Source of the DNA: an uncultured bacterium
GTDB taxonomy: Bacteria; Cyanobacteriota; Vampirovibrionia; Gastranaerophilales; Gastranaerophilaceae
Reading direction: 5' to 3'
Length of the DNA stretch: 64,000 nt
Assembly (NCBI GenBank): GCA_949292185.1
Contig: CASEYP010000031.1
Location: forward strand, 62,001 to 126,000
The notes under the pieces were generated by a model, which had not been told where the DNA came from, did no database searches, and saw nothing but the letters and a program-made list of their open reading frames with translations. Positions 33,474 through 41,318 of this stretch are shown here, piece by piece; position 1 is the first letter of the stretch; every line of letters starts with the position of its first letter. Made by a program: the position numbers and the translations under genes.

Positions 33474-34715
33474 TTAATACTTAAACCCATCAGCCTTCAT
33501 TCTATCAATAACTTCTTGTAATTTTTCATCACTGCATACAAAAGAAATTCTAAAATATCCTTGTCCACAAGCTCCAAAAGCATCTCCAGGAACCACTACG
33601 ACTCCTGACTTTTCAAGTAAGTCTTCACAGAACTTAAATGAAGAATCATACTTTCTAGGAATTGGAAGCCACAAATAAAATGTTGTATGAGGCAACATTT
33701 CATCCTCAATTTGCCAACCTAATTCTCTAAAACCTTTAACCATAATAGCCTGCTTACGTTTGTAATCCAAATTACCTTGGGCAATATATTCATCCCCCTC
33801 AGGTGAATTCATAATATAAGCACAAGCTTTTTGTAGGGCTTTAAATACACCATTATCAATAGTAGATTTTCCTTTAGCAAATCTTCCTACGACTTCAGAA
33901 TTTCCACAAAGCCAGCCCAATCTCCAACCTGTTATTGAATATGGTTTTGATAAGCTGAAAAATTCAACTGCAATATCCTTTGCTCCTTTAAATTCTAATA
34001 CACTAAATGGTTTTTCATTATCATCAAAATAAATATCACAATATGCAGCATCTGAAATTAGTAAAATATCATGTTTTTTACAAAATTCTATTACACTTTC
34101 AACATACTGTCTTGATGCTGAAACCCCCAAAGGATTATTTGGATAATTTATAATCATTGCCTTAATTTTAGCTGGATCATAACCATCTTCAACTAATTTT
34201 GCTAAGACACCTTCCATATCCGGTTGATAATTATTTTCTTTTGTCAAAGGTATCGGATAAGCTTTCCCGCCTGAACATTGTATCATTTGTCCATAAGAAG
34301 CATACCCCGGATCAGGAATTAAAATTATATCCTTTTGCTTATCTTCATGTACTGGTGTAATAATAAATCTTATTAAATTTGCTAAACCGTCTTTTGAACC
34401 TAATAGCAAACAAATTTCACTATTTATATCTAATTCTACTCCAAATCGAGTTTTCATTCTTTCAGCAACTGCCTGACGGAAATATACTTCCCCTCTTGTT
34501 ACAGAATAAGTATGAATATTATCCTCTGTTAAGAATTCTTTTAACTTATCAATCAATACAGCAGGAGGATTTGCTGTTGGTGCTCCCATTGCTAATGATA
34601 TAGGTCTTCTATTTTTCTTTTCCAAAGTTTCTGCAAGTTGAGCAGTCTTTTCCTTTAGTTTTACCATTATATAAGTATCAATAGCCATTACATCTTCGTT
34701 AAATAAATTCTTCAT
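33474..34715 (-). CDS. Class I/II aminotransferase, LL-diaminopimelate aminotransferase-like
   Basis: 413 residues. Fold-type I PLP enzyme: ISLAMGAPTANPP near the N-terminus, PDPGYASYG (~138), IINYPNNPLGVSA (~190) and the PLP-lysine site FFSLSKPYSITGWRLGWLCG (~253-272), then the C-terminal RISFVCSDEKL. The sequence is closest in feel to DapL/aspartate-type aminotransferases; cyanobacteria-related lineages use DapL for lysine and peptidoglycan precursors, but aspartate or alanine transaminase remains possible. A GAGGAAATT ribosome site is present. Confidence 0.85.
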   Translation of the reverse strand: MKNLFNEDVMAIDTYIMVKLKEKTAQLAETLEKKNRRPISLAMGAPTANPPAVLIDKLKEFLTEDNIHTYSVTRGEVYFRQAVAERMKTRFGVELDINSEICLLLGSKDGLANLIRFIITPVHEDKQKDIILIPDPGYASYGQMIQCSGGKAYPIPLTKENNYQPDMEGVLAKLVEDGYDPAKIKAMIINYPNNPLGVSASRQYVESVIEFCKKHDILLISDAAYCDIYFDDNEKPFSVLEFKGAKDIAVEFFSLSKPYSITGWRLGWLCGNSEVVGRFAKGKSTIDNGVFKALQKACAYIMNSPEGDEYIAQGNLDYKRKQAIMVKGFRELGWQIEDEMLPHTTFYLWLPIPRKYDSSFKFCEDLLEKSGVVVVPGDAFGACGQGYFRISFVCSDEKLQEVIDRMKADGFKY

Positions 34716-34750
34716 ACTTTAATTTCCTCAATCTATATTACTATACCATT

Positions 34751-35470
34751 CTAAGCCTTCATTTTCATTGGACCATCCAATGAAGCTGTTACAAATTGTT
34801 TTGTATAAGGAGTATCTTGTTTTAACAACTCTGCAGGGGTTCCTTCAAAAACAATTTTACCATCATATAACATTATAACTCTATCTGCCGTTCTTGTTAT
34901 CGTTGACATTTGGTGAGTTACAACAATTGATGCTGCATTGATTTCTCTTTTTAAACTTACAATATAATCTTCTATTAAAGTTGATGACATAGGGTCTAAG
35001 CCTGCTGTAGGTTCATCATACAAAATTGTATTTGGCTTTGTTACAATCGCCCTTGCAAAACTTACCCTTTTTTGCATACCGCCGGAAAGTTCTGACGGGT
35101 ATTTATTTTCAATTCCCTTTAAACCTACCAATTCTAATTTCTGTGAAACTATTTGTTTTATCTCACTATCAGTGTATTTTTTTCTTAAATCTTTTCTTTC
35201 TCTAAGTGCAAATGATATATTATCCGCAACCGTCAACGAATCAAACAATGCAGAATACTGAAATACCATCGCAATATCACCTTCTGATGTAATAATTTCA
35301 CCGCTATCATGAGGTATCAAGCCGCAAATGAGCTTTAAGACAGTACTTTTTCCTGATCCGGAAAACCCAACTATCGCCAATATTTCGCCGTTTGCGACTT
35401 TGAATGATATATCATTTATAACTATTTTATCATCAAATTTTTTTACTAAATGTCTGACTTCTATACTCAT
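34751..35470 (-). CDS. mlaF: MlaF-like ABC transporter ATPase
   Basis: 239 residues from the ATG at 35470 (AAGGATA ribosome site); an upstream in-frame ATG overlaps mlaE and lacks one. ATPase of a phospholipid/resistance-to-organic-solvent transporter: Walker A GFSGSGKST (~35-43), Q-loop MVFQYSALFDSLTV, signature LSGGMQKR (~135) and Walker B TILYDEPTAGLDP (~154). It pairs with the permease 20 bases upstream. The MlaD-type substrate-binding protein is not adjacent. Confidence 0.9.
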   Translation of the reverse strand: MSIEVRHLVKKFDDKIVINDISFKVANGEILAIVGFSGSGKSTVLKLICGLIPHDSGEIITSEGDIAMVFQYSALFDSLTVADNISFALRERKDLRKKYTDSEIKQIVSQKLELVGLKGIENKYPSELSGGMQKRVSFARAIVTKPNTILYDEPTAGLDPMSSTLIEDYIVSLKREINAASIVVTHQMSTITRTADRVIMLYDGKIVFEGTPAELLKQDTPYTKQFVTASLDGPMKMKA

Positions 35471-35489
35471 AACTATATCCTTACACAAA

Positions 35490-36299
35490 TTAAAAGAAAA
35501 ATAAAATCGCAAATATCATATCCCAAACAACAATAGCAATAAATGACCAAACTACTGCTTTCGTAGTCGCAAGACCTACCCCCTTAGCTCCACCTGAGGC
35601 AAAATACCCGCAAGTGCAACTTATAAGAGAAATTGTAGCTCCAAAAACTATTGCTTTTAGAATACATACGCTCAAGTCTTTCATATATAAACCAAGCCAC
35701 GCAGAATCAAAATATGCTCTATAAGTTAATCCTGCAAACATATCTGAAGTAACAGCACCCAACAAAACACCAACAATAGATGCTAAAATTACAACAAACG
35801 GCATCATTATGGCACCGGATAAAACTCTTGGCACAAATAAATACCTAATAGAATCTACTCCCAAAACATCAATTGCATCAATCTGTTCTGTAACTCTCAT
35901 TGTAGCAAGTTCAGAAGCTAAAGATGAACCGATCATAGAAGTTATAGCAAAACCTGACATAATTGCTCCGACTTCACGAACAATTAATATAGTCATCAAT
36001 AACCCTACAAAATTTCCGCCACCTTGCTTTACCATTTCATGCGCAACTTGAGAAGCCACAATTATAGAGGTCATACCAACAATAGATAATGTTATAGGAA
36101 GTGAACTTACACCAAATCTATCACATTGTGAGATTAATTCATTCCATGAAATCTCACCCCTTAATATACATTTCAAAACATGAAAACCAAGTTGAGCAAT
36201 GTGCCCCAAAGTATCCAAAAAATCTGCAAAAGTAACCCAAAAATGAGAAAAAACCTTATATGTAGCAGATTGCTTTAAATATTTCTGTAAAGTTATCAT
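35490..36299 (-). CDS. mlaE: MlaE-like ABC transporter permease
   Basis: 269 residues. Inner-membrane permease of the MlaE/YrbE family that moves phospholipids between membranes. The start chosen is the ATG at 36299 (MITLQKYLKQSATYKVF) because TATAAT ends 6 nt before it; the more upstream codon would lie inside that promoter. Family segments: SSLPITLSIVGMTSIIVASQVAHEMVKQGGGNFVG, VREVGAIMSGFAITSMIGSSLASELATMRVTEQIDAIDVLGVD and VPRVLSGAIMMP. It is first in an operon with mlaF. Confidence 0.92.
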   Translation of the reverse strand: MITLQKYLKQSATYKVFSHFWVTFADFLDTLGHIAQLGFHVLKCILRGEISWNELISQCDRFGVSSLPITLSIVGMTSIIVASQVAHEMVKQGGGNFVGLLMTILIVREVGAIMSGFAITSMIGSSLASELATMRVTEQIDAIDVLGVDSIRYLFVPRVLSGAIMMPFVVILASIVGVLLGAVTSDMFAGLTYRAYFDSAWLGLYMKDLSVCILKAIVFGATISLISCTCGYFASGGAKGVGLATTKAVVWSFIAIVVWDMIFAILFFF

Positions 36300-36314
36300 A
36301 AAGGAATTATACCA
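36300..36314 (-). promoter_or_regulatory. Extended -10 promoter exactly 6 nt before mlaE
   Basis: Minus strand: TGG-TATAAT (hexamer 36311-36306), spacer TCCTTT, then the ATG at 36299. It is a textbook case of the arrangement repeated across this window. Confidence 0.65.
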
Positions 36315-36351
36315 CAAGGAGCAAATATTAGCACTAAGTTAATTATTATGA

Positions 36352-36378
36352 CAAAAAAAAAACGGACAAAATGCCCGC
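36352..36378 (-). terminator. Terminator of cobO
   Basis: On the minus strand GCGGGC (36378-36373) pairs with GTCCGT (36367-36362, with G-U pairs), followed by eight or more Ts. Confidence 0.65.
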
Positions 36379-36435
36379 TATTTCATTTCTGAAACAAAAA
36401 AGGATTCACATTAACCTAAATTTTTTATTTCAAAA

Positions 36436-36969
36436 CTAATATTCAATACCTTGTCGTGCCATAACACCCATATCAAAGTAGTGCTTAACAGGCTTCATCT
36501 CAGTAACAAGATGTGCCATTGCAATCAATTCCGGGTGAGCATAACGACCGGTCAAAACTATCTCCAAATTCTCAGGTTTGTGAAGTAAAGTATCCTTTAC
36601 ATCACTTACTTTAATCATATTCATTGATGTGCAAATATTGATTTCATCTAAAATAATTAATTGATATTTACCTGAATTGATTGCAGCCTTTGCATATTCC
36701 CAACCTTTTTTAGCTTCTTTATAATCATCTAAACAAACATTGTGAGAATAACAAACTCTATCCATCCCAAATTGAACAACTTCTAAATTGTCCTTAAATT
36801 TTGAAGATGATGCAATTTCTCCATAAGTAGTAGCACCGTCACCTTTTGTAAACTGGATAATCAAAACTTTCCAATCATGTCCCAATGCTCTCATCGCAAG
36901 ACCTAACGCAGCAGTTGTTTTACCTTTTCCGTCTCCTGTATAGATCTGTATATATCCATGTTCTAACAC
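36436..36969 (-). CDS. cobO: Cob(I)yrinic acid a,c-diamide adenosyltransferase
   Basis: 177 residues of the CobO/BtuR/CobA class; it adenosylates corrinoids to make adenosylcobalamin. The P-loop IYTGDGKGKTTAALGLAMRALG is at ~8-29, with the family blocks FTKGDG, WEYAKAAINSGKYQLIILDEI (~90-110), LTGRYAHPELIAMAHLVTEM and KHYFDMGVMARQGIEY at the C-terminus. The start is GTG at 36969, 10 nt after GGAGG; no ATG fits. No other B12 genes are nearby, suggesting salvage. Confidence 0.93.
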   Translation of the reverse strand: MLEHGYIQIYTGDGKGKTTAALGLAMRALGHDWKVLIIQFTKGDGATTYGEIASSSKFKDNLEVVQFGMDRVCYSHNVCLDDYKEAKKGWEYAKAAINSGKYQLIILDEINICTSMNMIKVSDVKDTLLHKPENLEIVLTGRYAHPELIAMAHLVTEMKPVKHYFDMGVMARQGIEY

Positions 36970-37386
36970 TGCTAACTAACCTCCAAAAAAAATACACTTT
37001 TCTTCCACCTAATATAATGATAACGTATCTTTGAACAAACCTTAATCGTTCAAAAGATTGAAAATTATATTAAGGGGATTTTTACTATCTCCAAAATCTC
37101 GTTCCCGATTTGTATTATTATCATAGACTAAATTTTAACTTTTGACTAATGTTTTATTGTCTGCATGCCAAAGTTTTTACAATTATTTTTTACCAATTTC
37201 ATAAATAGCCTAATCATAACCATTTCAGCACTATTCAAAATCGCCAAAAAATTTACAATATTTTTGTTAATGAAAATTAAAAAACACTTGCAAAACTCCA
37301 AACAACTCCTCATCATTGAGTTTCCAGAATTAGTAATTTTATGAAGAAAATTAACATCACGCTAATAAATAAAAATCAATACGAAA
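36970..37386. other. Intergenic gap upstream of cobO with a structured segment
   Basis: A 417-base AT-rich spacer, mostly featureless. A nested hairpin at 37040-37075 lies about 70 bases before cobO. No cobalamin riboswitch core that I can recognise is present, and no gene or tRNA is seen. Confidence 0.5.
37040..37075 (-). promoter_or_regulatory. Nested hairpin in the cobO leader
   Basis: CCTTAAT (37040-37046) pairs with ATTAAGG (37069-37075), enclosing TTCAA (37049-37053) with TTGAA (37058-37062). Position before cobO on the minus strand suggests a leader structure or attenuator; function unknown. Confidence 0.35.
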
Positions 37387-39156
37387 TTAAGATAATTTTC
37401 TTATTAATTCTTGAGCTTCTTCACAATCTGCAAATGTATCAGTAATTTTTTCAGCACATTTTAAAGCTTCATCTTTATTACCAAGCTTTTCATAACATTT
37501 TGCCAAATTTAATAATACATTGATATTCAATGGAGCTTTTTCTCGCATATTTTCAAATATTGTTTTTGCCTGTTCGTAATTTCCCAATTCGAAATAACAC
37601 AAGCCTAATAGATTTTGAACATCCGGCATTTTTTCAAGTTCGTAAGCCTTGACTAAATACATTTTGGCAGTTTCATAATCACCTGCCAAATGATAAATTC
37701 TTCCGGCAATAAATAGCAAAAATGCAGAATCTGAACACTTTTTCAAAACTTTATCGATTTGTTCTTTAGCTTGATCTATCTGTTTTAAATGAGTTTTATT
37801 TAAAGCTGAAAAAGCTAAGCCGTTTGGATTTTCAGGATCAATTGATATTGCTCGTTGATATAATTCATCTGCTTTTTCAAAATCAGATGTTGCATGAAAA
37901 TAATTTGCATACTCTAAAACTATAGAATAATTATTCGGATCATCCTTATAAGCTTGGCTAAATTCACCCTTGGCATAATCAAATAATCGTTTATTTAAAT
38001 AAATTACACCCAAATCCTTATGTGCCAATGCAAATTCCGGTTTTAATTTACAAACTTTTTTCAATATTTGTTCTGCTCTATCTAAATCACCTGTTTTTAC
38101 ACACAAAATTGCCAATTCATAATACAACTCGTATGATGTTGAACCTTGCTTTATTATTTTTTCAAAAATTTCTTTTGCATTTGCTAACTGACCTGTTTTT
38201 ATATAAATACCTGCAAGTTTTTTCAATATATTTGAAGCCTTTGGAGTCAACATTACTAACTGCTTTAACAAAGATATTGCAATTTCATATTCTCCAATAA
38301 CCTGATAACAACAAGCCAAATTGTATTTATAATTTGTTTTTTGCGGATAAGCAGAAGCCAAATATTTATAATGCTCAATAGCTTCTTTTATCTTTCCGGC
38401 TTTTACTTCTGAAAGTGCCCAAGCAACTATATAACTATCTTCATTCGGTTCACATTCATGAGCTTTTGCAAAATATTCACAAGCCTCAGCATGTTTATCT
38501 TGAAGTTGCAAAATTGACGCGATATTAAAATATGTCAACGAATCCTTATCATCAATTTCCAAGGCTTTTTGATATGTTTCATAAGCCTTATCCAAATTCC
38601 CGATAGTTAAATATGAAGTTCCCAAATTGTTATACAGTTGAAGATTATCCGGATTTAATTCTATAGCTTTTTCTATATATTCAACACTCTCATCAAACTT
38701 TTTACCTGCCATACAAGCAGTTCCTAATATATAATATATAGAATAATCATCACTTGTATATTCCAAAGCTTTTTTAGCTGTTTCTATTGCATTATCAAAC
38801 TCTTCTGACTTAATATAAACTATAGAAAGACTTTTATAGGCATCCACATATTCAGGACGTAACTCAAGAACTTTTAAATATGCGTGTTTTGCTTCTATAA
38901 GTTCACCCATATTGTCATAGCAACATCCCAAATAATACCAGCATAAAGCATCATCCTGACGATACTTTATAACTTCTTCCAGTATATTTCTTGCATTATG
39001 ATAATTTTCAAGATTAACTTCACACAAAGCCAATAACCTTTGTGCATCTATATCTGAAGGCTCTTTTTCAATAATTTCTAAAATTAAAGTTTTAGCATCT
39101 TCATACTTTGATGAATCAATTAATTCATATATTTTATCAATATCCTTATCTTCCAT
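37387..39156 (-). CDS. Large tetratricopeptide-repeat protein
   Basis: 589 residues from the ATG at 39156 (MEDKDIDKIYELI). Almost the whole length is TPR repeats, roughly 15-16 units of 34 residues with the W/L-G-Y-A-P pattern (ALCWYYLGCCYDNMGELIEAKHAYLKVLELRPEYVDAYK; NLQLYNNLGTSYLTIGNLDKAYETYQKALEIDDKD). No signal peptide, membrane segment or extra catalytic domain is present, so it should be a cytoplasmic superhelical scaffold. The start has no ribosome site; TGG-TATAAT ends 9 nt before it. Partners unknown. Confidence 0.9.
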   Translation of the reverse strand: MEDKDIDKIYELIDSSKYEDAKTLILEIIEKEPSDIDAQRLLALCEVNLENYHNARNILEEVIKYRQDDALCWYYLGCCYDNMGELIEAKHAYLKVLELRPEYVDAYKSLSIVYIKSEEFDNAIETAKKALEYTSDDYSIYYILGTACMAGKKFDESVEYIEKAIELNPDNLQLYNNLGTSYLTIGNLDKAYETYQKALEIDDKDSLTYFNIASILQLQDKHAEACEYFAKAHECEPNEDSYIVAWALSEVKAGKIKEAIEHYKYLASAYPQKTNYKYNLACCYQVIGEYEIAISLLKQLVMLTPKASNILKKLAGIYIKTGQLANAKEIFEKIIKQGSTSYELYYELAILCVKTGDLDRAEQILKKVCKLKPEFALAHKDLGVIYLNKRLFDYAKGEFSQAYKDDPNNYSIVLEYANYFHATSDFEKADELYQRAISIDPENPNGLAFSALNKTHLKQIDQAKEQIDKVLKKCSDSAFLLFIAGRIYHLAGDYETAKMYLVKAYELEKMPDVQNLLGLCYFELGNYEQAKTIFENMREKAPLNINVLLNLAKCYEKLGNKDEALKCAEKITDTFADCEEAQELIRKLS

Positions 39157-39174
39157 AGCAATAAAATTATACCA
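39157..39174 (-). promoter_or_regulatory. Extended -10 promoter 9 nt before the TPR gene
   Basis: Minus strand TGG-TATAAT (hexamer 39171-39166), spacer TTTATTGCT, then the ATG at 39156. No Shine-Dalgarno. Confidence 0.55.
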
Positions 39175-39231
39175 CAGTGACACTATATGGCAAATACCAA
39201 GATTGTATGAGAATAACTTTGGGCAAATATA

Positions 39232-40035
39232 CTATTTTCTAAAACGATATTCCATACCTTTTTTCATCATAAAATTTATAAAATCTTGCGGGAAATATGA
39301 AAAGAACTGTGCCATTTTTGCATCAAAACCTATAGTATAAGAGGATTTAGGTTTCTTTGAGAATGCAACTTTTTGAATAAATTTAGCAACTTCTCTAACA
39401 TCTAATCCTCTATTAGAATTTTTCAGAGCATTATCTTTCAAAAATTCCAATTCCCTCTCATATCCAGCATAATTTTCAAATTGCGGCATATTATTATCAA
39501 CAGATTTTTTCCACAAAGGAGTTGCAATTACCCCTGGTTTTATAGAAATAACTTTTATATTCTTATGAGTTTCAAGTTCAAAAGCATTAAAAAATATATC
39601 CAAAGCTCTTTTTGAGGCACAATAAGGACTAATAAACGGGAATAGGCCAAAACTCGCCATTGAACTTAAATTTATAACTCTACTATCATCTAATACAGGC
39701 AAAAGTTTTTGAGTAAACTCAATATGTGAAAATGTATTCACCTCAAACTGTTCTCTTAACCTATCCGTATCTAACATTTCAACAGGACCGGCAACAACAC
39801 AACCTGCAACATTTATCAAAATATCGATTTTATCGACTTTTGATTTTATATATTCTGCAGCATCATTTATTGATTGCCTATTGGTCATATCGATATAAAA
39901 GTAATCAACATTAGTCCTATCAGAAATTAAAGTTTTATTTCTATAACCAGCAAATACTTTATTATCAACAGACAATAACTCTGTCAATTCTTTACCAATA
40001 CCTGATGTAGAACCTGTTATAACTATATTTTTCAT
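39232..40035 (-). CDS. Short-chain dehydrogenase/reductase
   Basis: 267 residues. Classical SDR: cofactor loop TGSTSGIGKEL (~7-17), DMTNRQS, NVAGCVV (~75), catalytic Ser in NLSSMASFG and Tyr-Lys in SPYCASKRAL (~147-156). An NAD(P)H oxidoreductase of unknown substrate; a C-terminal basic segment (MMKKGMEYRFRK) is slightly longer than typical. The upstream spacer shows no good ribosome site. Confidence 0.9.
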   Translation of the reverse strand: MKNIVITGSTSGIGKELTELLSVDNKVFAGYRNKTLISDRTNVDYFYIDMTNRQSINDAAEYIKSKVDKIDILINVAGCVVAGPVEMLDTDRLREQFEVNTFSHIEFTQKLLPVLDDSRVINLSSMASFGLFPFISPYCASKRALDIFFNAFELETHKNIKVISIKPGVIATPLWKKSVDNNMPQFENYAGYERELEFLKDNALKNSNRGLDVREVAKFIQKVAFSKKPKSSYTIGFDAKMAQFFSYFPQDFINFMMKKGMEYRFRK

Positions 40036-40093
40036 AAGACTGATTTCTATATATCAACGAGCTTTTATTTTTGTTCGAAACAGATAGAATTTT

Positions 40094-41311
40094 CTACATA
40101 CCCATATAAGAAGCGAACAATGGTAAATACAAAGCTGCTGCCAATACCAATACGATAGAACCAATTACAATCAACATGATCGGCTCAATCATCTTTGTCA
40201 TAATATCAATAATTGTATCTAATTGCTTATCAATATAATTAGTTGCCTGACCTAACATATCACCTAAACGACCTGATTGCTCACCTGTTGCAATCATGAA
40301 CAAAATCATTTTAGGCATTGTTCTTGTCGCTCTTAATGCTGCAGATAAGTGCTGACCTTGTTGAACCCTAACTGTTGCTTCTTCAACTCTGGTTTCTAAT
40401 GTGTGATTGGTTAATGTCATATTTGATAAATATAAACATTCCAAAATCGGTACACCTGCATCATATGCAACCTGCATTACAGCAATAAAGTTAGCAAAAT
40501 TTGAATATTGAATTAAATCTGTTAATACCGGAACTTTTAAAACAATATCATCGATTTTCCATTTACTAGGTTTCCATCTGAATAGAAAACTTATAAATGC
40601 AGATATTGCAAAAAATGCAATTGGAATACCATACCAATTGTGTTTTAGGAAAAGACCCATTTCCATCAAAACTCTTGTAATCCAAGGTAATTGCATACCC
40701 ATAGAATCAAACATTTCTTTAAATACAGGGAATACAAATACTAACATGACAATTACAATGAACACAGCCAATAAAATAACGAATACCGGATACATCAATG
40801 TACCAATAACCTTACTTCTAATAGCTGCCTGTTTATTTAACAATTCCAATAAACGGTCCAAAGTTTTTTCCAATTCACCGGAATCTTCACCGGCTCTAAC
40901 CAGACCAATATAAACTTGACCAAACTGTTCAGGATATTTTGCAACCGTACCGGCAAATGTACCACCATTCATAATTTGTCGTCTTAACTCTGTTGCAACC
41001 TGTCTGATTTTTAATTTAGCAGCATCGTTTTCGATGAACAGTAAAGATTCAATAATCGGAATACCTGCAGCTGACAAAATTTGAAGAGTAGAAGTGAAAT
41101 CAATCTGATCACTCAAACCCAGTTTTGGCATCTTACCTGTAGGCTTTTTCTTCTCTTCTTTTTTTACAGCTTGCTCTTCAACAATATTAGTAGGGGTAAA
41201 ACCTAATGCTCTAACAGCAGCTCTGGCTTCTCGAAGATCATCAGCTTCAACTTTACCCTTTACAATCTCGCTTGTTCCATCTTTTAATGCTGTATAATTA
41301 AAAATTGTCAT
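40094..41311 (-). CDS. gspF: Type II secretion/type IV pilus inner-membrane platform protein
   Basis: 405 residues. Two homologous T2SF domains (~65-190 and ~270-395), each with the FxxxLxxLLxAGIPIxEAL-type pattern (DFTSTLQILSAAGIPIIESLLF; NFIAVMQVAYDAGVPILECL), and three hydrophobic helices (~170-190, ~220-240, ~380-400). The platform recruits the ATPase and drives pseudopilus growth. It overlaps or abuts gspE (7-base gap) with an AGGTGA ribosome site. Confidence 0.95.
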   Translation of the reverse strand: MTIFNYTALKDGTSEIVKGKVEADDLREARAAVRALGFTPTNIVEEQAVKKEEKKKPTGKMPKLGLSDQIDFTSTLQILSAAGIPIIESLLFIENDAAKLKIRQVATELRRQIMNGGTFAGTVAKYPEQFGQVYIGLVRAGEDSGELEKTLDRLLELLNKQAAIRSKVIGTLMYPVFVILLAVFIVIVMLVFVFPVFKEMFDSMGMQLPWITRVLMEMGLFLKHNWYGIPIAFFAISAFISFLFRWKPSKWKIDDIVLKVPVLTDLIQYSNFANFIAVMQVAYDAGVPILECLYLSNMTLTNHTLETRVEEATVRVQQGQHLSAALRATRTMPKMILFMIATGEQSGRLGDMLGQATNYIDKQLDTIIDIMTKMIEPIMLIVIGSIVLVLAAALYLPLFASYMGM

Positions 41312-41318
41312 ACTTCAC

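Noticed and set aside
36970-37386. Cobalamin riboswitch upstream of cobO
   Set aside because: The conserved B12 box could not be found by eye; only a generic hairpin is present.
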